Of a DNA stretch of 9,455 bases, positions 1 through 6,136 are shown piece by piece. Source of the DNA: Candidatus Methanoperedentaceae archaeon (lineage in GTDB: Archaea; Halobacteriota; Methanosarcinia; Methanosarcinales; Methanoperedenaceae); contig DAHXMQ010000408.1 in NCBI GenBank assembly GCA_027371625.1, positions 1 to 9,455 on the forward strand, read 5' to 3'. How positions within the stretch are numbered: the first letter of the stretch is position 1; every line of letters begins with the position of its first letter. Position numbers and translations under genes: made by a program. The notes beneath the pieces are model-generated. The model did no database searches and was not told the origin of the DNA. It was given only the letters and a program-made list of their open reading frames with translations.

Positions 1-82
1 AAAACGCCATTGAACTATTGAAACAGAAGCTTGCGTTGATGGCTCGTGTGCTGCGCGATGGAAAGTGGATTCAGCTCCCCGC
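1..82. repeat. Inverted repeat copy A (82 bp, exact match to copy B at 1456-1537)
   Basis: Position i pairs with position 1538-i, without a mismatch, from base 1 to base 82. The next bases differ at 83, 86 and 91, and similarity then ends. On the plus strand this copy reads in frame as the linker between membrane helix 2 and the actuator loop of the ATPase (starting ENAIELLKQK). It reaches the edge of the window, so it may be longer. Confidence 0.97.
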
Positions 83-1862
83 TCGTGAGCACTATGTCTG
101 CAGCGGATTTAGCCGCATCAGTGGCACCGGCAACGGCTATCCCTGCATCCGCTTTTTTCAGGGCCGGAGCGTCGTTGACCCCGTCCCCGGTCATGCCGAC
201 TATGTGCCCTTTGCTCTGTAGAAGTTGTACAATCCGGTATTTATGCTCTGGGAAGACCTGTGCAAAACCATCCGCCTTTTCAACGATTTCCTGCGCCTCG
301 CTATCGGGTTTATCCACGAAGGCTGAAGCTTGTACGATATTGGTTTCCATGCCCACCTGGGATGCTATCTGCTTTGCAATCGCTATGTGGTCACCAGTCA
401 CCATTTTTACATTAACGCCAAGGGATTGCGCAGCTTTTATGACCTGAGCAGAATCCTCACGCGGCGCATCATAGATAGCGATAATCCCGGCATATTTCCA
501 TTTTCCCTCCGAATCAGTGCCTGCCACCCCGAGGGCGCGGTGTCCCTTTGCAGCAAAACCGCTGACTATCTCGTTAACACGCGAACTTACATCCTTGTTG
601 GCTGCAAGTTCCATGATGACCTGTGGCGCACCTTTTGATACCTTGAATCTGGCGCCATCCGTACCCTCGATGGTTGCCTCTGTGCGTTTTGAAACAGGGT
701 CGAATGGGACGAAAGAAACTGTTTTATATGCTGGCATCCCATGTCTTACAGGTTTTACTTTTGCTAATATCGCATTATCAATGGGATCCTGGTCCTCCTC
801 ACGGGATGCAAGGGCTCCCATGACAAGCACATCGCTTTCCTTGAAACCTTTAAATGCTCTTACCTCTGCCACAGTAAGCTCGTTCCTGGTGATTGTGCCT
901 GTCTTGTCCGCACACAGGGTATCCATGCCAGCAAGCTCCTCTATCGAGACAAGCCTACTTACGATTGCCTCTTTCTTGGCAAGCGCTATAGCGCCAACTG
1001 CCATCGTTACTGACAGGACGGCGGGCAGCGCAACAGGAATAGAAGCAATGGTCAGAACCAGAACGAACTGAAGTGTCTCAAGCACGCTCTCGTGGCGATA
1101 AATCGCAAGAATAAATACAATTGAGACAAGCACCGCGTCGAGCCTGATAAGATAATCGCCGATCTTAATCACTGCCCGCTGGAAGTGGCTCCTTGTTTTT
1201 GCCTCCTCGACAAGCTTAGCCGTCCTCCCGAAATAGGTGTTCATCCCCGTGCTGACCACAAAGGCGTTCATTTCCCCCTGCCTGATTATGGAACCCGAGT
1301 ATCCGATGTCGGAAACGTGTTTTTCCACAGGCAGGGATTCGCCGGTGAGCGCGCTCTCGTCCACGAGAAGATAATCCCCCTCCATGAGCTTGATATCTGC
1401 AGGGATAATATCACCAAGACGCACGCGCACCACATCCCCGGGTACAAGCTCGCGTGCGGGGAGCTGAATCCACTTTCCATCGCGCAGCACACGAGCCATC
1501 AACGCAAGCTTCTGTTTCAATAGTTCAATGGCGTTTTCTGCCTTGTGCTCCTCCCAGAAGCCTACTACGGCATTTATCACAAGAAGTGCAAAGATTATCG
1601 CGAAATCGTCCCAGTGGCGGATAATGGCAGAAAGAATTGCTGCAATCTCGATCATCCATGGAATAGGTCCCCATAGATATCGCAGGAACTTGATAACAGG
1701 GTTTATTTTCTTTTCAGATATCTCGTTGTAGCCGTACTGCGAGAGCCGCTTCTCGGCTTCCTGAGAGGAAATTCCATTTTCACCCGATGAGAATTTTTGC
1801 AAAAGCTCTTTCACAGAAACCTTCTTTGCTTCTTCCTCGGTCATGCCCCTTTTATCAGCCAT
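15..1862 (-). pseudogene. P-type cation (H+)-transporting ATPase, PMA1-like, C-terminally truncated at a chimeric junction
   Basis: This is an ATP-driven cation pump of the plasma-membrane H+-ATPase (P3A) type. Seen in order: an N-terminal cation-ATPase domain; two membrane helices (about residues 57-105); the actuator loop with TGES near residue 173; membrane helix 4 with PVALP near 276; the phosphorylation motif DKTGT with the acceptor Asp near 319; an N-domain with KGAPQ; and the hinge TGDGVNDAP. The sequence is normal up to AADIVLTS (about residue 594). The last 21 residues are then a nonsense tail, read from an inverted copy of another part of the same gene, ending at a TAG at 15-17. Family members run to about 800 residues, so membrane helices 5-10 are missing and this form could not pump. 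The ATG at 1862 is preferred; an upstream in-frame TTG at 1871 would add three residues. Family assignment is firm. Whether the truncation is real or an artefact is open. Confidence 0.9.
1456..1537. repeat. Inverted repeat copy B, inside the ATPase gene
   Basis: This is the partner of copy A and lies in the uninterrupted reading frame of the ATPase (residues about 109-136). The gene reads normally across both edges of this copy, so this is the native location and copy A is the displaced one. Confidence 0.97.
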
Positions 1863-1892
1863 AATTCCCAATACGATATTCGATTACTGAAA

Positions 1893-1901
1893 CTTAATAC
1901 T
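1893..1901 (-). promoter_or_regulatory. Candidate TATA box for the ATPase gene
   Basis: AGTATTAAG on the minus strand is centred about 35 bases before the ATG at 1862. Archaeal spacing would put the transcript start around 1872 and leave a very short leader, in keeping with the lack of a clear Shine-Dalgarno. This is a weak match to the TATA consensus. Confidence 0.3.
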
Positions 1902-1912
1902 TCCTTCAATAA

Positions 1913-1920
1913 CTTTATAC
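1913..1920 (+). promoter_or_regulatory. Candidate TATA box for the 1965-4359 gene set
   Basis: CTTTATAC lies about 48 bases before the ATG at 1965. A transcript start about 25 bases downstream (near 1942) would leave room for the GGGGTGG Shine-Dalgarno-like sequence at 1951-1957. Confidence 0.4.
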
Positions 1921-1964
1921 ATCTGTGGCAACATATTATTCCTTAAATCAGGGGTGGCAAGAAC

Positions 1965-2372
1965 ATGAAATCGAGCAGAGAAGATATAAGCGACAAACTG
2001 AAACAAATAGAAGAAGGATTGAGATATCTTATCGACCTGGATTTGTTTGACGCTTTCTATGATGATATCTGGAGCAGGGAAACGGCAAGGTTGCTGGAAA
2101 AATACAAGGATGAAAGCTCATACCATGATTTATCCTTAGAAGAAACAGAAGATACAAAGCGGCAGGTGGTTGAATGGTTCGGAAAGGACTACGGGCTGGC
2201 TGAGAGGGATGGAGAATTCTGGCTGGTTTCCGTGGGCAGCATCGACGAAGGGGGCAATAAATGGTGGTTTAAGATAAGAATAAAAACTGATAATATCGAG
2301 ACAGCCCGCAAGGTTGTGCTGATGGAAAGATGCCTGCCAGGGAAATACTGTAACATATACGCCAAAAGGTGA
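1965..2372 (+). CDS. Hypothetical protein, 135 residues
   Basis: I do not recognise this family. The product is soluble, with no signal peptide or membrane segment. An acidic, helix-prone N-terminal half (residues about 5-70, rich in Glu, Lys and Leu) is followed by an aromatic-rich section (EFWLV, KWWFKIRI) that looks like beta strands. There are two cysteines near the C-terminus (RCLPGKYC). A purine-rich GGGGTGG sits about 8 bases before the ATG. It is the first gene of a close-packed plus-strand set: its TGA stop overlaps the Shine-Dalgarno of the SIMPL-domain gene that follows, so the two are probably translated together. Coding reality is well supported by length, context and ribosome site; function is unknown. 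Confidence 0.8.
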   Translation: MKSSREDISDKLKQIEEGLRYLIDLDLFDAFYDDIWSRETARLLEKYKDESSYHDLSLEETEDTKRQVVEWFGKDYGLAERDGEFWLVSVGSIDEGGNKWWFKIRIKTDNIETARKVVLMERCLPGKYCNIYAKR

Positions 2373-2376
2373 AATT

Positions 2377-3114
2377 ATGTCACAAGAAACTTCCGAGAGC
2401 AAGCTGTATATGCTCATTGTTATTCTTTCGATAGCGGTGGTTGTATTAGCCGCAGGGTTGTATGTTAGTAATGTAAAAAATACTGCCTCTGAGCAAAGGA
2501 CAATCTCAGCCTCGGGTTCGGCATCGACATTCGCAATACCCGACACAGCATCCATAAGCCTCGGGGTTGTAACAGAGGCAGCCACGGCAAAAGAAGCCTC
2601 GGACAAAAATGCAGAATACATGAATTCAGTAATAAGTGCGCTCAAAGGTATGGGACTTCAGGATAAGGATATCAGGACTTCCTTCCTTTCGCTCCAGCCC
2701 GTATATAACTATTCAAGAGAAGGCACACCAATCATAGTCGGCTATTCTGCATCCAACAATGTAGAGGTAACCACCACGATGCTGGATAAGCTCGGCGATA
2801 TAGTGGATAAATCCATAGCCTCGGGTGCCAACCAGGTCAGCGGCATATCCTTTGTGATATCTGATGAAAAACAGAGCCAGATACGCAATGAATTGCTAAG
2901 TGAGGCGGCGAACGACTCGGAAACAAAAGCCAGTAAGCTTGCAGAAAGCCTGAATGTTAAGATCACAGGCGTCGAGGCAGCTTCCATCAGCGAGGTTTTT
3001 CCGCAACCATTCGTTTCGACATTTGCGGAGAAAGCTGCTGCGCCAGTAACGCCAGTCCTGCCCGGAGAGTCCAAGATCACGTTGACTGTTGATGTAACTT
3101 ATATCATCGAATAA
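2377..3114 (+). CDS. Membrane-anchored SIMPL domain (DUF541) protein
   Basis: This is a 245-residue protein of the SIMPL/DUF541 family (relatives include bacterial BP26/YggE-like proteins). These are extracytoplasmic proteins of poorly defined function, linked in some bacteria to oxidative stress or to oligomeric channel-like rings. A short charged N-terminus is followed by one hydrophobic helix (residues about 11-30, LYMLIVILSIAVVVLAAGLY) that should act as signal anchor. The rest is the SIMPL domain. It opens with ISASGSAS...IPDTASISLGV, contains the characteristic GYSASNNVEVTT strand in the middle and closes with a LTVDVTY strand. The domain is therefore expected outside the cytoplasmic membrane. 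The start is supported by AAAGGTGA five bases upstream, which overlaps the preceding gene's stop. The permease gene follows after only three bases. Confidence 0.9.
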   Translation: MSQETSESKLYMLIVILSIAVVVLAAGLYVSNVKNTASEQRTISASGSASTFAIPDTASISLGVVTEAATAKEASDKNAEYMNSVISALKGMGLQDKDIRTSFLSLQPVYNYSREGTPIIVGYSASNNVEVTTTMLDKLGDIVDKSIASGANQVSGISFVISDEKQSQIRNELLSEAANDSETKASKLAESLNVKITGVEAASISEVFPQPFVSTFAEKAAAPVTPVLPGESKITLTVDVTYIIE

Positions 3115-3117
3115 TTC

Positions 3118-4359
3118 ATGGAACTCAAGCGTTCGCTCGGCCTGTTCGATGCCATGGCTATCGGCATCGGCGCCATCATCGGTGCAGGCATATTCGTTGT
3201 GACGGGCATATCCGCAGGTCTTGCAGGACCCGCGCTTCTTCTATCCCTGCTCATCGGGGCATTTATTTCAGGTTTCACTGCCCTGAGTTTTGCAGAGCTT
3301 GCTTCGCTGATACCGAAGGAAGGAGGAGGCTATGAGTTCGCCCATGAACTCATCTCGCCCTTTGCTGGCTTTATTTCAGGATGGCTCTGGCTTGTTTCTA
3401 ATATCGTGGTAGGTGCTGTGGTGAGCCTCGGTTTCGCAAGCTACCTTGCGATATTCATTCCATGGCTTCCCGTGAATGCCACTGCTGCTGCGGCATGCCT
3501 TGTCATAACGATGATAAATTACCTCGGCGCCCGCGAATCAAGCCTTTTCAATGATGCCCTGGTGGTGATAAAGCTATTAATCCTGGCTTTCTTCGTTGCC
3601 ATCGGACTCGGCGCTGTCTCGTTCGGCAATTTTTCACCCTTCATGCCGAACGGGGGGTACGGAGTAATGCAGGGCGCAGCTATCATATTCTTTGCCTATT
3701 CAGGTTTTGCGAGGGTAACGCTCATAAGCGAGGAGGTGAAGAATCCAAGGAAAACCATTCCGCTTGCGATAATCCTTGCCCTCGGTATATCAACTGTGAT
3801 ATACATGCTTGTCAGCTTTGTTGCCATCGGTCTTGTGGGATACCATGCGCTTGCAACTTCAGGTTCTCCCCTTGCAGTTGCGGCACAGTCGGAGAGCAAG
3901 AATGCAGCGATGCTGATCTCCATAGGCGCACTCGTGGCTACCATGAGCGTGCTTCTGACCACGGTTCTTGGATTATCCAGAATTTCCTTTGCGATGGCGA
4001 GGAACAACGATTTGCCCGCCTTCTTTACTAAGCTTCACCCGAAAAGAGCCACCCCATACAACACCATACTTGTTTTCGGTCTTATCATGACGATTTTTGC
4101 AGCATTTACTGATATTCTGCAAGCAGCATCCATCGCCAATTTCGCCATGCTCCTGTATTATGTCATTGCGAACTACGCTGCACTTAGGATAGAAAAACCC
4201 GTATATCCAAGAATAATTCCTGCCCTTGGATTGATAACCAGCATCCTGCTGCTGTTTTTCCTCACGAGCGATGCCTGGGTAATCGGAATTATAGCCATTC
4301 TGGCTGGGATTTTATTCTATCGCCTGGAAAGATCGGAAACAATCCGCTGGAAGATTTAA
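3118..4359 (+). CDS. APC-superfamily amino-acid permease
   Basis: This is a 413-residue polytopic membrane protein of the amino acid-polyamine-organocation superfamily, expected to import (or exchange) amino acids by secondary transport. Helix 1 carries the family's unwound substrate-binding motif GIGAIIGAGIF (residues 16-26). Around residues 191-217, FFAYSGFARV...EEVKNPRKTIP matches the conserved helix 6 and following loop of APC carriers. About 11-12 hydrophobic segments can be counted and the protein ends in a short basic tail. The length is slightly below the usual 430-500 residues. The substrate cannot be told from sequence alone. The ATG lies three bases after the upstream stop without a visible Shine-Dalgarno, so translation probably depends on coupling to the upstream gene. 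Confidence 0.93.
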   Translation: MELKRSLGLFDAMAIGIGAIIGAGIFVVTGISAGLAGPALLLSLLIGAFISGFTALSFAELASLIPKEGGGYEFAHELISPFAGFISGWLWLVSNIVVGAVVSLGFASYLAIFIPWLPVNATAAAACLVITMINYLGARESSLFNDALVVIKLLILAFFVAIGLGAVSFGNFSPFMPNGGYGVMQGAAIIFFAYSGFARVTLISEEVKNPRKTIPLAIILALGISTVIYMLVSFVAIGLVGYHALATSGSPLAVAAQSESKNAAMLISIGALVATMSVLLTTVLGLSRISFAMARNNDLPAFFTKLHPKRATPYNTILVFGLIMTIFAAFTDILQAASIANFAMLLYYVIANYAALRIEKPVYPRIIPALGLITSILLLFFLTSDAWVIGIIAILAGILFYRLERSETIRWKI

Positions 4360-4363
4360 ATTA
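4355..4363 (+). promoter_or_regulatory. TATA box for a probably leaderless transcript of the 4386 gene
   Basis: TTTAAATTA is centred about 27 bases before the ATG at 4386, the usual archaeal distance from TATA box to transcript start. It overlaps the stop codon of the permease gene. No Shine-Dalgarno precedes the ATG, as expected for a leaderless mRNA. Confidence 0.55.
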
Positions 4364-4385
4364 TTAAGCGTTGATTTAGCTTGCA

Positions 4386-4793
4386 ATGGACGAGTATCAT
4401 TTAGTCAAACAATTTTCAAAACCCAAGGAAGGGGAATATGTGCCCATAACCTTCGTCGAGTTCAGGCGAAGACTCGTGGGCTGGTCGCCTGAATTGAAGA
4501 GGAGCGTATATATCGAGAGTGAAGAGGAGCAATCGAAGCTCAAAAGGGTGAGGGAGGTGAACGTGATGATTGCGATTAATCATCTGTCTGGGAAAACATC
4601 ATTTATCGAGCTTACGGATGAGGAGAAGGTGCAGTTCGAGGAGGTATATGGCTTATTCCTTGAGAAAGGCGGGCAGTTGATGTACACCAGGAAGAAGATG
4701 GGGAAAACAATGGTGTCTTTTTTTGAGCTTCGGGAACCTGAGAAAAAGGTCAGGGAAGCGGCGGAGAAGAGTTTGCTTTCGGATAGGATGTGA
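4386..4793 (+). CDS. Hypothetical protein, 135 residues
   Basis: I do not recognise this family. The product is small, soluble and highly charged. The N-terminal half is mixed (YVPITFVEFRRRLVGW, then a Glu/Lys-rich stretch). A central section, VNVMIAINHLSGKTSFIELT, looks like two strands and a turn. The C-terminal third is helical and basic, with LREPEKKVREAAEKSL at the end. No membrane segment, metal-binding cluster or nucleotide-binding motif is seen. It stands 26 bases after the permease gene but appears to have its own TATA box and a leaderless start, so it is probably a separate transcription unit. Codon use looks like that of the neighbouring core genes, not of the AT-rich islet downstream. 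Confidence 0.75.
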   Translation: MDEYHLVKQFSKPKEGEYVPITFVEFRRRLVGWSPELKRSVYIESEEEQSKLKRVREVNVMIAINHLSGKTSFIELTDEEKVQFEEVYGLFLEKGGQLMYTRKKMGKTMVSFFELREPEKKVREAAEKSLLSDRM

Positions 4794-4842
4794 TTTATAA
4801 GGATGCTTGCTCAGCATGTTGCTGTTAACTGTTGAAATGTTA

Positions 4843-4859
4843 TATACCTAATGGGTATA
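4843..4859. promoter_or_regulatory. Palindrome 1: TATACC-N5-GGTATA, operator-like
   Basis: This is a perfect 6+6 inverted repeat around TAATG. It is followed after no gap by a second palindrome with the same half-site. Together the half-sites alternate ATACC, GGTAT, ATACC, GGTAT with a 16-base period between the two palindromes, which is the look of a binding site for two dimers of a regulator. The regulator is not identifiable here. Confidence 0.6.
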
Positions 4860-4874
4860 ATACCTGACAGGTAT
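4860..4874. promoter_or_regulatory. Palindrome 2: ATACCTG-A-CAGGTAT, operator-like
   Basis: This is a perfect 7+7 inverted repeat with one central base. It shares the ATACC/GGTAT half-sites of palindrome 1 and runs into a TATA-like GGTATATATCC (4870-4880). The gap holding both palindromes (4794-4957) has no convincing gene. A 30-codon open frame beginning at the ATG at 4851 is the only reading frame of note. Confidence 0.6.
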
Positions 4875-4957
4875 ATATCCAAAAACGCGAAGTCCGGGAA
4901 GAAGCCTATTATCAGAGAAGATATAAGAAGTGCGAAACAATGATTTCAGTTTTGACT

Positions 4958-5182
4958 TCATTTCAATTTTGATAAAAACTCCTCTCTTTCTATCTTTGCT
5001 TGTTTGATAATTGAAATCAACGTACCTTTAGCAAGTTCTTGATGATTTGGAACTGTTACGAGAAGCCTTCGCTTTTCGTTCCATAAATGAATATGACTTC
5101 CAGTTTGACGTACAATCTGAAATCCAAACTTACTCAGAACTTTAATAACGTCCTTAGCTGACAGCACTGGCAGTTTGGGCAT
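4958..5182 (-). CDS. hicA: HicA-family toxin (mRNA interferase)
   Basis: This is a 74-residue protein of the HicA/YcfA family, small double-stranded-RNA-binding-fold ribonucleases that cut mRNA and arrest growth until neutralised by HicB. Visible family marks are the N-terminal LSAKDVIKVLSKFGF helix, the strand QTGSHIHLW with the expected catalytic histidine (His30 in GSH), the VPNHQELAKGTL strand-turn-helix and the final helix IISIIKQAKI-type stretch (residues 54-64). The length is normal and no key residue is missing, so the toxin looks intact. It follows hicB on the minus strand with a 29-base overlap in another frame, so translation of the toxin is tied to its antitoxin. A GTG inside the overlap would be an alternative, shorter start. 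Confidence 0.9.
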   Translation of the reverse strand: MPKLPVLSAKDVIKVLSKFGFQIVRQTGSHIHLWNEKRRLLVTVPNHQELAKGTLISIIKQAKIEREEFLSKLK

Positions 5183-5384
5183 ATTTTTCTATATCAATAT
5201 CCAAAAAAGAAAGCTTTTGATGTTTTGGCGCGAGTTCCATGAGGAGTTGGTAATGCTCTTCAAGTCCTTTTTTCAGGTTGGCTATCGCTTCTTCTTCTGT
5301 AAACCCTTGGTCTGCCACGTTGGTTATCAGGTCAACAGCTACGAAATATTTCCCTTCTTTATGTATTTGGATTATGGTTTTCAT
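5154..5384 (-). CDS. hicB: HicB-family antitoxin
   Basis: This is a 76-residue protein of the HicB/UPF0150 family, with the partial RNase-H fold that binds and blocks HicA. The pattern is typical: strand TIIQIHKEGKYFVAVDLI, then GFTEEEAIANLKKGLEEHYQ forming the long helix (residues 28-47). It ends soon after, without the C-terminal ribbon-helix-helix or helix-turn-helix found in longer HicB proteins. Self-regulation by direct DNA binding is therefore not evident. It is transcribed before hicA, the usual order for hicBA in many prokaryotes. No Shine-Dalgarno precedes the ATG, and a TATA box about 30 bases upstream suggests a very short or absent leader. The C-terminal codons overlap the start of hicA. 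Confidence 0.88.
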   Translation of the reverse strand: MKTIIQIHKEGKYFVAVDLITNVADQGFTEEEAIANLKKGLEEHYQLLMELAPKHQKLSFLDIDIEKYAQTASAVS

Positions 5385-5410
5385 TTCTCAGTTATCTTTT
5401 TACGGATTAC

Positions 5411-5419
5411 CATATAAAT
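5411..5419 (-). promoter_or_regulatory. TATA box of the hicBA pair
   Basis: ATTTATATG on the minus strand is centred about 31 bases before the hicB ATG (5384). This predicts a transcript start only a few bases before the start codon. It also indicates that hicBA is transcribed separately from the gene ending at 5462. Confidence 0.5.
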
Positions 5420-5461
5420 ATTTAATTATATGTCGGTAGTAAGATTAATTTAAGGAATGGC

Positions 5462-6115
5462 CTAACTTTTACAACAGATTTCTTCTCCGTGCTTCTCTTT
5501 ATTCAGGTCTGGATACTCCCATAGTGCTTTATCCAGAACTCTTAACGGCGTATCTTCTCCAATTTTTTCAATTCCCAGATACTTGACTATATCATTACAA
5601 AGACCAAAATAAAGATCCCAGCCATCATCATCTAAGTAAATTTGGTGCGTGCCATTCTTCCTGTAGTGATATAATTTTATCATCTTGAGTTTCTCACGAT
5701 ACCCCTTCTCTTTTAAAGTATAGATTGCTCTCCAATCAATAACTGGACAGTTCCCTTTACTAAAGAAATAAACTATCGTTGACGCTACAGGATAAAAAAT
5801 GCCACCGGATTTTCCATTATAGCTCATATTTTTCTTTGAAAAAGCCACAATCTTCTTGACTGTTTCTTTAGGTTCAATGGTTGAGCTTTTTATCATATCA
5901 AAAAACATTTGCCATTTACTTGAGTTCAGGGATTGATAATAATTTTTGGTTCTCAAAGCCCCCTTCCACTTTAGAATGCCATCCTTTCTTAACAAGATGT
6001 TTCTAAAATCATCTGCAGTCTTAATAGAGTCTATGCTATTCAAGATACCATCTTCGTTTTCTGGATAATTGTATTTACCACGCCACTCGATGATTTCTTT
6101 CTTTGATAAATTCAT
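5462..6115 (-). CDS. Hypothetical protein, 217 residues, possible HhH-GPD (DNA glycosylase fold) relative
   Basis: The product is soluble, lysine-rich and mostly helical, and I do not recognise a named family. The best-defined stretch is residues 104-134. GGIFYPVASTIVYFFSKG resembles the hairpin region of helix-hairpin-helix DNA glycosylases. PVIDWRAIYTL follows at the place where that superfamily has its catalytic-Asp motif (VDTHVxRxxxRL-like), making Asp127 the candidate active-site residue. This is an inference from pattern, not a proven match. The start is supported by GAGG five bases before the ATG. It lies 21 bases downstream of mch on the same strand, so read-through from mch is possible. 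Its base composition is visibly AT-richer than mch, and it sits beside hicBA, which suggests acquisition as accessory or defence-type cargo. Confidence 0.75.
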   Translation of the reverse strand: MNLSKKEIIEWRGKYNYPENEDGILNSIDSIKTADDFRNILLRKDGILKWKGALRTKNYYQSLNSSKWQMFFDMIKSSTIEPKETVKKIVAFSKKNMSYNGKSGGIFYPVASTIVYFFSKGNCPVIDWRAIYTLKEKGYREKLKMIKLYHYRKNGTHQIYLDDDGWDLYFGLCNDIVKYLGIEKIGEDTPLRVLDKALWEYPDLNKEKHGEEICCKS

Positions 6116-6136
6116 TAAAGCCTCTTTTTACAAGAA

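Noticed and set aside
18..1071. Plus-strand open frames over the ATPase gene
   Set aside because: They are shadows antisense to a clear P-type ATPase frame; the first is open only because of the inverted repeat and turns to unrelated sequence after base 90.
83..1455. Invertible (phase-variable) segment flanked by the 82-base inverted repeats
   Set aside because: The right repeat lies in a continuous native ATPase frame and no recombinase or alternative gene end is visible. Only the left junction is abnormal, so a duplication or artefact fits better.
2136..2645. Minus-strand 169-residue frame across two plus-strand genes
   Set aside because: It is antisense to a recognised SIMPL protein and its coupled upstream gene, without promoter or ribosome site.
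4843..4880. CRISPR repeat or terminator at the paired palindromes
   Set aside because: There are only two short units with no spacers, and no T-run follows on either strand as a terminator would need.
5175..5417. Plus-strand 80-residue frame rich in Phe and Tyr
   Set aside because: It is antisense to hicB; the aromatic richness comes from the A-rich coding strand of hicB read backwards.
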